From the NCBI RefSeq assembly GCF_009208585.1, contig NZ_WFLN01000009.1, forward strand, positions 1 through 64,000: a stretch of DNA of 64,000 bases. The letters run 5' to 3'. The translations under genes and the position numbers were made by a program. Under the pieces are notes generated by a model that searched no databases, was not told the origin of the DNA, and saw nothing but the letters and a program-made list of their open reading frames with translations. The stretch comes from Fluviispira multicolorata (GTDB lineage: Bacteria; Bdellovibrionota_B; Oligoflexia; Silvanigrellales; Silvanigrellaceae). Each line of letters begins with the position of its first letter. Position 1 is the first letter of the stretch. Below are positions 1 through 7,569 of this stretch, one piece after another.

Positions 1-5
1 CGTTT

Positions 6-121
6 TGGCTGTGCTGATTGCGACGGGGAAATACCGGATCCCATTCCGAACTCCGAAGTCAAGCCCGTCTGCGGCAATGGTACTGCACTCTTAAGTGTGG
101 GAGAGTAGCTCTGTGCAGCCT
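6..121 (+). rRNA. rrf: 5S ribosomal RNA
   Basis: The segment has the typical 5S layout: a 5' arm GGCTGTG pairs with the 3' arm TGCAGCC, and the internal block CCATTCCGAACTCCGAAGTC is the conserved loop B/C region. Length is about 115 nt, normal for 5S. The 23S gene presumably lies just to the left, outside the window. Ends were set by the terminal helix and are good to a few bases. Confidence 0.95.
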
Positions 122-138
122 TTATTTTTTTCTTTAGT

Positions 139-214
139 GGGTTCGTAGCTCAGTCGGTAGAGCATTTGCCTTTTAAGCAAGTGGTCCCCGGTTCGAATCC
201 GGGCGGACCCACCA
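139..214 (+). tRNA. tRNA-Lys (anticodon UUU)
   Basis: A full cloverleaf can be folded. The acceptor GGGTTCG pairs with CGGACCC, the anticodon stem is TTTGC/GCAAG around loop CTTTTAA (anticodon TTT), and the T arm contains GGTTCGAATCC. CCA is encoded at 212-214. It sits 18 bp after the 5S gene, so it is probably cotranscribed as the distal tRNA of the rRNA operon. Confidence 0.97.
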
Positions 215-221
215 CTAATAA

Positions 222-258
222 CAACCCAAAAAAGAGCATTCTTTTTTGGGTTTTTTTA
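222..258 (+). terminator. Rho-independent terminator of the rRNA operon
   Basis: AACCCAAAAAAGA and TCTTTTTTGGGTT form a long hairpin with a GCAT loop, followed directly by a T run. It closes the 5S-tRNA-Lys transcript. Confidence 0.85.
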
Positions 259-304
259 TATCTAAAAATCTCCCTATCTTACCTAGATCTTTTTAAAATA
301 AAGG

Positions 305-332
305 TTGATTTTATTTAGGGCAGTGTTATAAG
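305..332 (+). promoter_or_regulatory. Candidate sigma-70-type promoter for rpmI-rplT
   Basis: TTGATT at 305-310 and TATAAG at 327-332 are separated by 16 bp and lie about 45 bp upstream of rpmI, after the rRNA terminator. This is a pattern match only. Confidence 0.4.
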
Positions 333-375
333 AATTTTCTGTTTTTTGTCTGTTCTAAGTTGAAGGGTTAATCAC

Positions 376-633
376 ATGGCAAAGTCCAAAGCTAAGATAA
401 AAGCCAAAATTGCTAAGTCCAAAGGGAAAGTTAGCAAGGCGATAAAGACTAAAAGAGCTGCAGCTAAACGTTATAAGTTAACTGCAACAGGTCTTGTTAA
501 AGTTCCTCACGTAGGAAAGCAACACAAAGCCACATCAAAGAACCGTAGCCGTAAAACTCGCTTGAAAAAGCTTAAAATTATGCGTGCTGAAAGTACAAGA
601 TTGGTTTCCCGTTGCTTACCAAACGGTTTATAA
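376..633 (+). CDS. rpmI: 50S ribosomal protein L35 (N-terminally extended)
   Basis: The protein is a component of the large ribosomal subunit. The C-terminal ~65 residues match the L35 family: highly basic, with the block KQHKATSKNRSRKTRLKK and a conserved-type C-terminus. At 85 aa it is about 20 residues longer than most L35 proteins; the extra N-terminal part (residues 1-25) is a Lys/Ala-rich tract. A GAAGGG Shine-Dalgarno (SD) sequence precedes the ATG. rplT follows 143 bp downstream, as in most bacteria, but infC, which usually precedes rpmI, is absent; an rRNA operon end stands there instead. Identity is certain; whether the extension matters is unknown. Confidence 0.96.
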   Translation: MAKSKAKIKAKIAKSKGKVSKAIKTKRAAAKRYKLTATGLVKVPHVGKQHKATSKNRSRKTRLKKLKIMRAESTRLVSRCLPNGL

Positions 634-634
634 G

Positions 635-687
635 ATAAACTTTTTTACGTAGTTTTTATAATAAAAACTTTAGTATAAAAAGTTTAT
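635..687 (+). promoter_or_regulatory. Nested inverted repeat between rpmI and rplT
   Basis: The outer arms ATAAACTTTTT (635-645) and AAAAAGTTTAT (677-687) enclose inner arms AGTTTTTAT (651-659) and ATAAAAACT (661-669). The whole intergenic start can therefore fold into one long hairpin with a small internal loop. It could be an attenuator or an L20-binding leader, which autoregulates rpmI-rplT in several bacteria. Structure is seen; function is inferred. Confidence 0.5.
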
Positions 688-776
688 TGTTCGTTAAGTT
701 TGTTTTTAAACAGGTGAATGGCCACTAAAGGTTGTTGAATCACTCAACAGCGCCATCATTCTAGGGGGTATATACT

Positions 777-1136
777 ATGGCTCGTGCAAAACGTGGCTTT
801 AAACTTCGTCGTCGTCATAAAAGAGTCCTTAAGTTAGCTAAGGGCTATCGTGGAACTCGTAGCAGACTTTATCGTACTGCTATCCAAATCGTTCGTAGAG
901 CACTTTGCTATGCATACCGTGACCGTAAGGTTAGAAAACGTGATTTCCGCGCACTCTGGATCCAACGTATTAACGCTGCATCAAGAGCTCACGGCTTGCC
1001 ATATAGCAAGTTCATGAACGGCCTTAAAAAAGCAAGCATCACTCTCGATCGTAAACAACTTTCAGACATTGCTATTCATGATGATGCAGTTTTTGCAGTA
1101 CTTGTGCAAAAATCAAAAGCAGCTTTAACTAAGTAA
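777..1136 (+). CDS. rplT: 50S ribosomal protein L20
   Basis: This is a large-subunit assembly protein that binds 23S rRNA. The 119 aa length is normal. The Arg-rich extended N-terminus ([21 protein letters not shown]) and central [14 protein letters not shown] block are diagnostic. An AGGGGG SD lies upstream of the ATG. The leader also has a short hairpin (TGTTGA/TCAACA, about 735-751). In other bacteria L20 represses its own operon by binding such leaders; that is family knowledge, not shown here. A tRNA-Pro gene follows after 16 bp. Confidence 0.97.
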   Translation: MARAKRGFKLRRRHKRVLKLAKGYRGTRSRLYRTAIQIVRRALCYAYRDRKVRKRDFRALWIQRINAASRAHGLPYSKFMNGLKKASITLDRKQLSDIAIHDDAVFAVLVQKSKAALTK

Positions 1137-1152
1137 TAAATTTTATTTGACT

Positions 1153-1230
1153 CGGAGCGTAGCGCAGCCTGGCTAGCGCACTTGCTTGGGGTGCAAGAGG
1201 TCGCAGGTTCAAGTCCTGTCGCTCCGACCA
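1153..1230 (+). tRNA. tRNA-Pro (anticodon GGG)
   Basis: CGGAGCG pairs with CGCTCCG as the acceptor, the anticodon stem CTTGC/GCAAG carries loop TTGGGGT (anticodon GGG), and the T arm reads GCAGGTTCAAGTCCTGT. CCA is encoded. It sits between rplT and rplS, 16 bp after the rplT stop, and is probably processed from the ribosomal-protein transcript. Confidence 0.96.
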
Positions 1231-1291
1231 TTTTTTGACTTTTTTTAGAGAATCCGATTTTAGGCAATTCTCGCTATAGGTGGATTAGTAT

Positions 1292-1693
1292 ATGAAGCAT
1301 CCTATTCTTAAATCTTTTGAATCAAAGTACATGCGTGCAAAAGCATTGCCAAACTTTAAGGCAGGCGATACTGTATGCGTTTGGGTTAAAATCCAAGAAG
1401 GTACTGAAAAAGACGGAACTCCAAAATACCGTTTGCAGTCTTTTGAAGGGACAGTTATTCGCTACCGTAAAGGTACAACGAATTCTACTTTCCTCGTTCG
1501 TAAAATGTCAGCTGGCGCTATTGGTGTTGAGCGTAACTTCTTTGCTCATTCTCCTCTTATTGACCATGTTGATATTAAAGTTCGTGGTAAAGTTCGTCGT
1601 TCAAGAATTTACTACATTCGTAAACTTCGTGGTAAAGCAGCTCGTATTTCTAGCCGCTATGTTTCTGCAGAAGAACTTAAAGCTTCAATGTAA
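1292..1693 (+). CDS. rplS: 50S ribosomal protein L19
   Basis: L19 sits at the 30S-50S interface. Recognisable blocks are FKAGDTVCVWVKI, the RLQSFEGTVI segment, GAIGVERNFFAHSP and VRRSRIYYIRKLRGKAARI. At 133 aa it is slightly longer than the usual ~115. In most Proteobacteria rplS closes an rpsP-rimM-trmD-rplS operon; here it stands after tRNA-Pro with none of those partners. A strong terminator follows. Confidence 0.97.
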   Translation: MKHPILKSFESKYMRAKALPNFKAGDTVCVWVKIQEGTEKDGTPKYRLQSFEGTVIRYRKGTTNSTFLVRKMSAGAIGVERNFFAHSPLIDHVDIKVRGKVRRSRIYYIRKLRGKAARISSRYVSAEELKASM

Positions 1694-1737
1694 TAAGTTT
1701 TGGTAGTATTTTCTAAATATTGAGACAAAAACAGTTT

Positions 1738-1775
1738 AAAGGGTATGAATTTAAAAATTTCATACCCTTTTTTAT
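1738..1775 (+). terminator. Rho-independent terminator after rplS
   Basis: AAAGGGTATGAA and TTCATACCCTTT form a 12-bp stem followed by a T-rich run (1768-1774). Confidence 0.9.
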
Positions 1776-1981
1776 GGAAAATAATGTTTTATAAATATGA
1801 CTTTTTTTCAGCCAATTTAAGTAAAAATTCCTCGCTATAATATATTAAAAATAATAATAAAAAAATTTTTGTGACTGAAAATACTTTATTTATTTCTAAA
1901 ATCGACTTATTTTAATGCGTTATTTATCTATGAATTTAATGGGTAACTTTTTAAATATATGAATATATTAGGTATTAGGAT

Positions 1982-1998
1982 TTGGCATAGAACTTGCA
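1982..1998 (+). promoter_or_regulatory. Sigma-54 (-24/-12) promoter
   Basis: TTGGCATAGAACTTGCA has the invariant GG (1984-1985) and GC (1996-1997) at the exact spacing required by RpoN. The predicted start of transcription is near 2009. It leaves a short leader with a GGAG ribosome site at 2013-2016 ahead of the ATG at 2026. The 230 bp between the rplS terminator and this site holds no gene; it is AT-rich and could hold an enhancer-binding-protein site. Confidence 0.75.
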
Positions 1999-2025
1999 CT
2001 ACCTGACATAATGGAGATGAATTTG

Positions 2026-2553
2026 ATGTTTCCATTTCTTATTAATTACTGTATGTCAGAGGTAAAAATGATTAGCGAGTATTTAAATGATTCAAAGTAT
2101 AAAGCAAATGATGAAAATATAGAGTTAGCTAAAAAGATAAAATTGATTAGAAGAAAATTAAGGAGTGGAGAGCGTTTTACTAAAATGCAGGACACGTTAA
2201 TTTTAGCTCTCAATGAAGTAGCATCATCTCCATATGTAGCACGCCGTTGGGTAAAATTATGTCTTTCATATGTCGAATTTGTTTCACCAATTGAATCCTC
2301 CAAAGAGCCTGGTAGATTGATGGTTGTCCTTTCTAATCATCCCTATGGTTTAAGCCGTGATAACCTGCTCGCTGAATTTTATGAAGGATATGAAAATGCA
2401 TCCTCTAAGCGTCAAGATAGTTTGCGCGTCTGTCTTGAAAAAGTTATACAAAGAGCAAGGTCAATATTTATAAAATATGATTTAACAATATTATATTGTA
2501 AAATAAATAAGAAATATCTTGTTTCTCCTATTTTTAATAGAGCTATAAAATAA
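2026..2553 (+). CDS. Hypothetical protein under a sigma-54 promoter
   Basis: I do not recognise the family. The product (about 175 aa from ATG 2026) is soluble-looking, basic and mostly helical, with a Lys/Arg-rich segment (KKIKLIRRKLRSGERF) and an S-N-H-P-Y-G motif in the middle. The start at 2026 is preferred because GGAG lies 9 nt upstream and the sigma-54 transcript would begin near 2009. A second credible start is ATG 2068, with AGAGG 5 nt upstream. It is a single-gene unit between a terminator and the next SDR gene. RpoN control suggests expression linked to motility, nitrogen or stress, but that is speculation. Confidence 0.6.
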   Translation: MFPFLINYCMSEVKMISEYLNDSKYKANDENIELAKKIKLIRRKLRSGERFTKMQDTLILALNEVASSPYVARRWVKLCLSYVEFVSPIESSKEPGRLMVVLSNHPYGLSRDNLLAEFYEGYENASSKRQDSLRVCLEKVIQRARSIFIKYDLTILYCKINKKYLVSPIFNRAIK

Positions 2554-2628
2554 CAGTGATTTAGATTTTCTTTAATTGTATTCTCCTTTATAGTGATGCA
2601 AATAAGTAAACTATCTAAGGAGATTATT

Positions 2629-3468
2629 ATGTTTGCAGAGAATCTATTAAGAGGAAAAAAAATACTGGTTACAGGCGGAGGAACTGGACTTGGTAAAAGT
2701 ATGTCAGAGCGTTTTTTATCGCTGGGTGCAAAAGTTGTAATATGTGGAAGAAGAGAAGAAGTATTAAAAGAAACATGTAAAGAATTTAATGATAAATTAG
2801 AAAATGAAATGGCTTTTTATAAAGTTTGTGACGTGAAAGATGCTTCCTCAGTTGAAAATATGATTGAAACTCTATTTTCTGAAGGAACTCTAGACATTCT
2901 TGTAAATAATGCTGCAGGAAATTTTATATCTCGTACTGAAGATTTATCTCCAAGAGCCATAGATGCAGTCTTAAATATTGTTCTGCATGGTACAAGCTAT
3001 GTAACATTAGCCTGCGGTAAGCGTTGGTTAAAAACCAATCATAAAGCAGCTGTTTTAAATATTGTTACAACTTATGCAACAACGGGTTCTGCGTATGTTG
3101 TTCCTTCTGCAATGGCAAAAGCTGGGGTTTTAGCTATGACTCGAAGCCTAGCAGTAGAATGGGGTGGAAAAGGAATACGAATGAATGCAATTGCCCCTGG
3201 CCCATTCCCAACTAAAGGAGCTTGGGAAAGACTTGTGCCCAGTGCAGATCTTGGCGCGCAACTCGAAGCAAAAAATCCATTAGGACGTGCAGGCGAACAT
3301 ATAGAATTGGCAAATTTAGCTTCTTATTTGGTTTCTGATTATGCAGGCTTTATTAATGGTGAAGTTGTAACTATTGATGGTGGAGAATGGTTACAAGGTG
3401 CGGGAGAGTTTAATTTTCTTAAAGCAATGAAAGCAGAAGACTGGGAAATGATGAAGCCTAAAAAATAA
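2629..3468 (+). CDS. SDR oxidoreductase, 2,4-dienoyl-CoA reductase type
   Basis: This is a short-chain dehydrogenase with Rossmann motif VTGGGTGLG (residues 14-22) and the NNAAGNF motif. The catalytic segment reads YATTGSAYVVPSAMAKAGV, the variant found in peroxisomal/bacterial 2,4-dienoyl-CoA reductases instead of the classical YxxxK. This suggests a role in beta-oxidation of unsaturated fatty acids using NADPH. The start at 2629 is chosen because AAGGAG lies 7 nt upstream; an in-frame ATG at 2593 has no such site. Length is 279 aa, normal for the group. Exact substrate is not fixed by sequence. Confidence 0.85.
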   Translation: MFAENLLRGKKILVTGGGTGLGKSMSERFLSLGAKVVICGRREEVLKETCKEFNDKLENEMAFYKVCDVKDASSVENMIETLFSEGTLDILVNNAAGNFISRTEDLSPRAIDAVLNIVLHGTSYVTLACGKRWLKTNHKAAVLNIVTTYATTGSAYVVPSAMAKAGVLAMTRSLAVEWGGKGIRMNAIAPGPFPTKGAWERLVPSADLGAQLEAKNPLGRAGEHIELANLASYLVSDYAGFINGEVVTIDGGEWLQGAGEFNFLKAMKAEDWEMMKPKK

Positions 3469-3488
3469 TTTTTTTAGGCTTATTTATT
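3454..3488 (+). terminator. Terminator overlapping the SDR stop codon
   Basis: AAGCCTAAAAAA and TTTTTTTAGGCTT form a stem spanning the stop codon, followed by TATTTATTTT. The symmetry could also stop converging transcription from the ABC exporter gene on the other strand. Confidence 0.75.
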
Positions 3489-3549
3489 TTGTAATAGTTT
3501 TAATTTCAGCTGATAGTAAAGTTGAATTATACCATATATAGACTTAATT

Positions 3550-5652
3550 TTAATATCCTCTAAATTCTTGTAAATGAATAATTTTTTCACATATATTTAA
3601 AGTTTCTTTCCTGTGTGCAATAATAAGGCATGTTATATTCAATGTTTTAAGTTCCGCATTTATTTTCTCTTCAAGTAAAGGATCTAAATGACTGCTTGAC
3701 TCATCTAATACCAATAATTCTGGCTCTCTATACAAAGCTCTTGCAAGCATCACTCTCTGTTTTTGGCCTCCTGACAGGATGGAACCCATATCTCCAATAA
3801 GGGTATCAATACCGAGCGGAAATTTTAAAATTTCTTCATATACACAAGCTTTCTTTAAACACTCAATAGCAAAATTAATTTTTTTATTACTAGAAAATAA
3901 AGTGACATTATCTACAATACTACCAGAAAACAACGTATCATTTTGCATCACAGCACCAATTTTTTTTCTAAATATATGAATATTATCAATAGAAATTTGA
4001 ACTCCATTTAAAAATATTTCTCCTTCAAAAGGTATTAATGAAAGTATAATTTTTACTAAAGTAGATTTCCCACAACCTGAAGGAGCGCTTATTCCTATAC
4101 GTTCGCCCTTTCTAATGGTAAAGCTTATATTCTTAAATAAATACCCATCGCATCCATCATAAACATAGCTTATGTTTCTTAACTCGAGCGATTCAAAAGA
4201 ATTTTGAAGTGCACAAATAGATGAATTCAATAAATCATTATTTTGAGATATTTTTTTTTCTTCTTGTTCATGTAAAACATCTATTAATCGAGCTTTATGA
4301 AGATTAAATATTTTTAAATTTAAATATGTATCAATAAGACTATAAAGGGAATTAGAAAAAAGAGCTTTATAAGTAATAAAAGCATATAAAGAACCGATAG
4401 TAATAACTTGATTTCTAATTAAATTAACCCCTAGAAAAATAATTAAAATTTGTTCTGCATTTGAAGTTATTGATTTTAAAACAAAAAAATATATATTCAT
4501 TTTACTCGATATAGCATTTGCATTTAAAAAATCAACGTACTTATTCTCGATTTTTTCTTCAAATATTTTTTCACAATTAAAAATCTTTATAGATTGAATT
4601 CCATTAATTGTTTCAAGAATACTTGAATTATATAAACCTTTCATCAAAATTGATTGATCTTGTTTTTCTAAATATGAATTATAGGTTTTAAACCGTATAA
4701 TGATATAAAATAAAGATGAAAAAATGACAATTAAAGAAAGATATGCATTATAATAAAATAAAAAGAAAGTGACAATGACAAACAAAAATATTTCAACAAG
4801 ACCTTCTACTAAAATATCTGCCACAAGTTGACGAACTCTGTCAATAGATTCAAACTTTGATATTATATCGCCCGTATATCTCTTCTGAAAAAAACTTAAA
4901 TTTAGCTTAAATATATGAGATAAAAAATACTTTGAAAAAAAATAGTTAAAAAAAACACCAATATTAATTACTGAATTCTTTTTTAAAACAAATAATCCAA
5001 TTTCAAGAAATTTTACCCCTAAAAAACAAAATACAAGATATTCAAGCAATGAAGGATTATATTTTGAGTTTAATGAATCAATTATTTTTTGCATATAAAC
5101 AGGAGTATATAGAAGTAATAATTGAGAAAGTAATCCAAAAATAAAGGATACAAAAATAAATTTTTTATAATTATATTTATCTTTTATTTTAGAAATAATG
5201 CTTATTTCTTTCAATTTTTCAATTTTTATACTACTGTTATATTCCTCTATTGCTAAAATAACTCCAGTGAAACTATCAGAAAAATTGTTTAATGTAATTT
5301 CTTTCTTTCCAAATGCAGGATCATAGACATATACATAATTTTTATCGACTGCAGATAATATAATAAAATGATTAAATTCCCAATGTGCAATAACAGGAAA
5401 TTTTAAAGTTTTAAGATGCTCCATTTCAATCCGTAAAACTTTTCCTTTATATCCTAATATATTAAGGATATTTACAATATTTTTTAATGACATACCAGTT
5501 ATGGGAACCGGAAATTTATGCCTTAATTGAGTTAATGAAATATATTTATTATAATAACTTGTTATCATAGAAATACAAGCTAAACCACATTCAGATATTT
5601 CATTTTGTAAGACAAGCTTTATTTTCGGTTTTTTTACAAATAATTTTTTCAT
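3550..5652 (-). CDS. C39 peptidase-containing ABC exporter (bacteriocin/RiPP processing and export)
   Basis: This is a 700-aa bifunctional inner-membrane protein. Residues 1-130 are a C39 cysteine peptidase: catalytic Cys22 in SECGLACISM, His in NHFIIL and Asp in YDPAFG are all present. The middle carries about six membrane segments. The C-terminal ATPase has Walker A APSGCGKST, signature LSGGQKQR, Walker B LLVLDESSSHLD and switch His in IIAHRKE. The family cleaves leaders after a double-glycine-type site while exporting the core peptide. Its ATG overlaps the stop of the 59-codon gene (ATGA), and the precursor and radical SAM genes lie upstream, so it almost certainly processes that precursor. 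No full-length HlyD-type adaptor is seen nearby. Confidence 0.93.
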   Translation of the reverse strand: MKKLFVKKPKIKLVLQNEISECGLACISMITSYYNKYISLTQLRHKFPVPITGMSLKNIVNILNILGYKGKVLRIEMEHLKTLKFPVIAHWEFNHFIILSAVDKNYVYVYDPAFGKKEITLNNFSDSFTGVILAIEEYNSSIKIEKLKEISIISKIKDKYNYKKFIFVSFIFGLLSQLLLLYTPVYMQKIIDSLNSKYNPSLLEYLVFCFLGVKFLEIGLFVLKKNSVINIGVFFNYFFSKYFLSHIFKLNLSFFQKRYTGDIISKFESIDRVRQLVADILVEGLVEIFLFVIVTFFLFYYNAYLSLIVIFSSLFYIIIRFKTYNSYLEKQDQSILMKGLYNSSILETINGIQSIKIFNCEKIFEEKIENKYVDFLNANAISSKMNIYFFVLKSITSNAEQILIIFLGVNLIRNQVITIGSLYAFITYKALFSNSLYSLIDTYLNLKIFNLHKARLIDVLHEQEEKKISQNNDLLNSSICALQNSFESLELRNISYVYDGCDGYLFKNISFTIRKGERIGISAPSGCGKSTLVKIILSLIPFEGEIFLNGVQISIDNIHIFRKKIGAVMQNDTLFSGSIVDNVTLFSSNKKINFAIECLKKACVYEEILKFPLGIDTLIGDMGSILSGGQKQRVMLARALYREPELLVLDESSSHLDPLLEEKINAELKTLNITCLIIAHRKETLNICEKIIHLQEFRGY

Positions 5653-5828
5653 AAGAAATAAGTAATATCAAAAAATCTTACCGATATTGCAAAAATAAAA
5701 AAGATAATTGCTAAGAAAAAAATTACTAAAAATAGTATATTTGATTCTTGCTTAATGAGAAGGCTCTTCTTTTTAAATTTCCCTATATTATTTATTGCTG
5801 CAGAACGAAATAGTTTAAAATCTTTCAT
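5649..5828 (-). CDS. 59-aa single-TM protein resembling the N-terminus of an HlyD-type adaptor
   Basis: The reading frame runs MKDFKLFRSAAINNIGKF, then KKKSLLIKQESN, then about 20 hydrophobic residues, and stops (…DITYFL). The pattern LFR-x-x-A-I-N, a basic stretch, then one membrane anchor is how CvaA/HlyD-like membrane-fusion proteins of bacteriocin exporters begin, but the periplasmic part is missing. Its TGA overlaps the exporter ATG (ATGA), so the two are translationally coupled. It may be a deletion remnant kept for coupling or a genuine small exporter subunit. The ribosome site (AAGAA) is weak. Confidence 0.6.
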   Translation of the reverse strand: MKDFKLFRSAAINNIGKFKKKSLLIKQESNILFLVIFFLAIIFFIFAISVRFFDITYFL

Positions 5829-5888
5829 TTTTTATTCTTATGGTGAATATAATTTTTATTTACATTAAAAAAAATTATTGACTTCATA

Positions 5889-6101
5889 TTATTTATCATC
5901 TTCTTTACAGCTATTATTTGTGCAATTTCCATTTTTTCCACAGCAACCAAAGTCTGTAAGATCACAATCGGAATCTTCAGTACCACTGTCACCTTCTTTT
6001 TGAGCATTACCTGCAAAAATAGTTTCAAAAATTTCGATTGGAAGTATAATACGTCCAAAATCATCATAAACTATTTTCTCTTTGCAGTTATTTTCATCCA
6101 T
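5889..6101 (-). CDS. Cys-rich RiPP precursor peptide
   Basis: The 70-aa product has an acidic/hydrophobic leader (about residues 1-31) and a Cys-rich tail. The leader segment ILPIEIFETIFAG has hydrophobic residues at -4, -7 and -12 relative to an Ala-Gly end, the spacing of double-glycine leaders cut by C39 peptidases. The remainder is Gly/Asp/Asn-rich with Cys in DCDLTDFGCCGKNGNC and NNSC (five Cys) plus one in the leader. Start 6101 is chosen because AAGGTG lies 7 nt upstream; an in-frame ATG at 6134 would overlap the maturase. Location between the radical SAM and C39 exporter genes supports the role. The modification (thioether, i.e. sactipeptide/ranthipeptide) is inferred from the maturase class. 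Confidence 0.85.
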   Translation of the reverse strand: MDENNCKEKIVYDDFGRIILPIEIFETIFAGNAQKEGDSGTEDSDCDLTDFGCCGKNGNCTNNSCKEDDK

Positions 6102-6111
6102 GATATTCACC

Positions 6112-7128
6112 TTAATTTGGGATAAATGAATCATTATTTTTACTTAATTTAGGTAAGTTAGACAGGGGGCAGTGGAGAATATTTTTATCACCGCTAAATA
6201 AGCCTCGTGTCCATAATGATATTTTTTCTGAATCTAGCTTTAGTTTTCCATCTTCTTGAATGAGTCCAACTCTATTTCTATCATCACTAAATAAAACAGT
6301 GCACTTAGCAACACTGCCATCCGCTTTTATAACTAAGCTATTCGCTTTTGAAGCATAACAAACATAAAAAGGATTGTTTTCAACAATTTTTGAACTTTCA
6401 GATGGTTGAACTTTTTGATAAAGAGAATCGATAATTATTTTTTTATTTTCATGACTTAATGTTTTAAATTTTCCACTATTTTTACCTCCTAAATTTTCAA
6501 TTGCTTTAAAAAAAATTTGAAAGCGATTATCACTTAAAAAGTCTTCTTTTAACATTTTCAAAAATTCATCTAGTTTGTCAAAATTTTCTGGAGTTATGTG
6601 AACTCTTAGTGTGATATTAAAATCTAATTGACTTTCTTTTAAAGTATATAAATTTGCCATAATAGCACTATAGGATCCTTTTTTTGAGATTTGTATTCTA
6701 CTTTTATCATGAATTAGCTGGGGGCCATCTAAAGTTATTTGATAGTATTTGCAGCCAAAGTTTACTAATTTTTCAGCAACATCTTTTTTTAATAGGAAAG
6801 AATTTGTCGTCATTCCACAAGTGAATTTAATATGTTTATTTTCGAATAGTAAATTATTTATATGCTTAAGTATGTCATAAATAATATCTTTTGCTAATAG
6901 AGGCTCTCCACCAAACCATTCTAAACCAAAAGACTTCAATTCGGGCATACGGTTGCTTATAAGATTTTTAATACCCTGAACCGTTTTTTCTTTCATTCTT
7001 CCAATTTTGAAATCTTCATAGCAATATGTACATCTAAAATTGCACTGTTCAGTAGGCATTAATATAATGCTAAAATGTTTGTTATTTAAACAATTATAAA
7101 GTATTCTAGGGTCAATGAGATCATCCAT
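6112..7128 (-). CDS. Radical SAM/SPASM peptide maturase
   Basis: The CNFRCTYCYED motif (Cys29/33/36 from this start) binds the SAM-cleaving 4Fe-4S cluster, followed by GLEWFGGEPLL, the glycine-rich SAM-binding strand. The C-terminal part contains the SPASM-like pattern (FYVCYASKANSLVIKADGSV with AKC, then HCPLSN) for auxiliary clusters. 338 aa. The family installs thioether or C-C crosslinks on peptide precursors or acts as sulfatase activators; the adjacent Cys-rich peptide gene points to peptide modification. ATG 7128 is chosen with GGGG upstream; a TTG start four codons earlier is possible. It is the first gene of the locus behind a TTGACA promoter. Confidence 0.92.
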   Translation of the reverse strand: MDDLIDPRILYNCLNNKHFSIILMPTEQCNFRCTYCYEDFKIGRMKEKTVQGIKNLISNRMPELKSFGLEWFGGEPLLAKDIIYDILKHINNLLFENKHIKFTCGMTTNSFLLKKDVAEKLVNFGCKYYQITLDGPQLIHDKSRIQISKKGSYSAIMANLYTLKESQLDFNITLRVHITPENFDKLDEFLKMLKEDFLSDNRFQIFFKAIENLGGKNSGKFKTLSHENKKIIIDSLYQKVQPSESSKIVENNPFYVCYASKANSLVIKADGSVAKCTVLFSDDRNRVGLIQEDGKLKLDSEKISLWTRGLFSGDKNILHCPLSNLPKLSKNNDSFIPN

Positions 7129-7164
7129 TTTTTTCCCCAAGGTTTATAATATAGATTGATACCT

Positions 7165-7192
7165 TATTTACATTATTAAAAGAAAATGTCAA
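7165..7192 (-). promoter_or_regulatory. Promoter of the radical SAM RiPP operon
   Basis: Reading the minus strand, TTGACA (7192-7187) and TAAATA (7170-7165) are 16 bp apart, about 37 bp ahead of the maturase start. The core TTTGACATTT recurs in the promoter of the second RiPP locus (63226-63254). Confidence 0.55.
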
Positions 7193-7569
7193 ATAATGTT
7201 TTACTAACCCATGGTATTTTTGTAGATAGTAAATAAAATTTATTTTTTGGTAAGTTTCCTGAAAAAGTTTCGATTGCTAAGTCTAATACAAATGAGAAAC
7301 ATGCTGAGGACAATAATAGCAGATCAATTTTGGTCATGGCAAGGACTAAAGTTAAAGGAATTTAAAATTCACTTTCATATAGTGTAAGGATATTTTTAAA
7401 AGTTATGCTTGACATTTTATCTTTTAAATTTTAAATATGATATCTATTTATAGAATTATTATAAGAAAGCTATAAGAATAAATATATTATTTATGTATCA
7501 TTGGAGAAAAAATAATTAATGTCAAGAAAAAACCATGCCATGGGCATGAAGAATTTTTAAAGATTTATT
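7193..7569 (+). other. AT-rich intergenic region with possible decayed ORFs and leader peptide
   Basis: No convincing gene. A 31-codon frame (7292-7387) begins MLRTIIADQFW after four residues, vaguely like the N-terminus of IS5-type transposases, but has no ribosome site. A 13-codon frame (7519-7560, MSRKNHAMGMKNF) has GGAG 12 nt upstream and contains a hairpin CATGCC/GGCATG (7534-7548) just before the SdpI-like gene; it might be a leader peptide. All of this is tentative. Confidence 0.3.

Noticed and set aside
1076..1267. Minus-strand 63-codon ORF containing GATGLEPATSCTPSKCASQAAL
   Set aside because: It is the antisense translation of the tRNA-Pro gene, a well-known false protein.
1317..1706. 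129-codon ORF inside rplS in another frame
   Set aside because: Shadow of rplS; Leu/Val-rich low-complexity product with no ribosome site.
3550..5652. Exporter as a plain lipid flippase
   Set aside because: The complete C39 Cys/His/Asp triad and precursor gene in the same operon point to peptide processing instead.
5825..6067. 80-codon minus-strand ORF across the precursor gene
   Set aside because: Different frame of the Cys-rich precursor; no ribosome site, and the precursor frame has leader and context support.
7292..7387. 31-codon frame with MLRTIIADQFW, like the start of an IS5-type transposase
   Set aside because: Too short and too weak a resemblance; no terminal inverted repeats or target duplication seen nearby.
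7534..7548. CATGCC/GGCATG hairpin as a terminator
   Set aside because: Only 6 bp with a 3-nt loop and no T run directly after it; it lies within a possible leader ORF.
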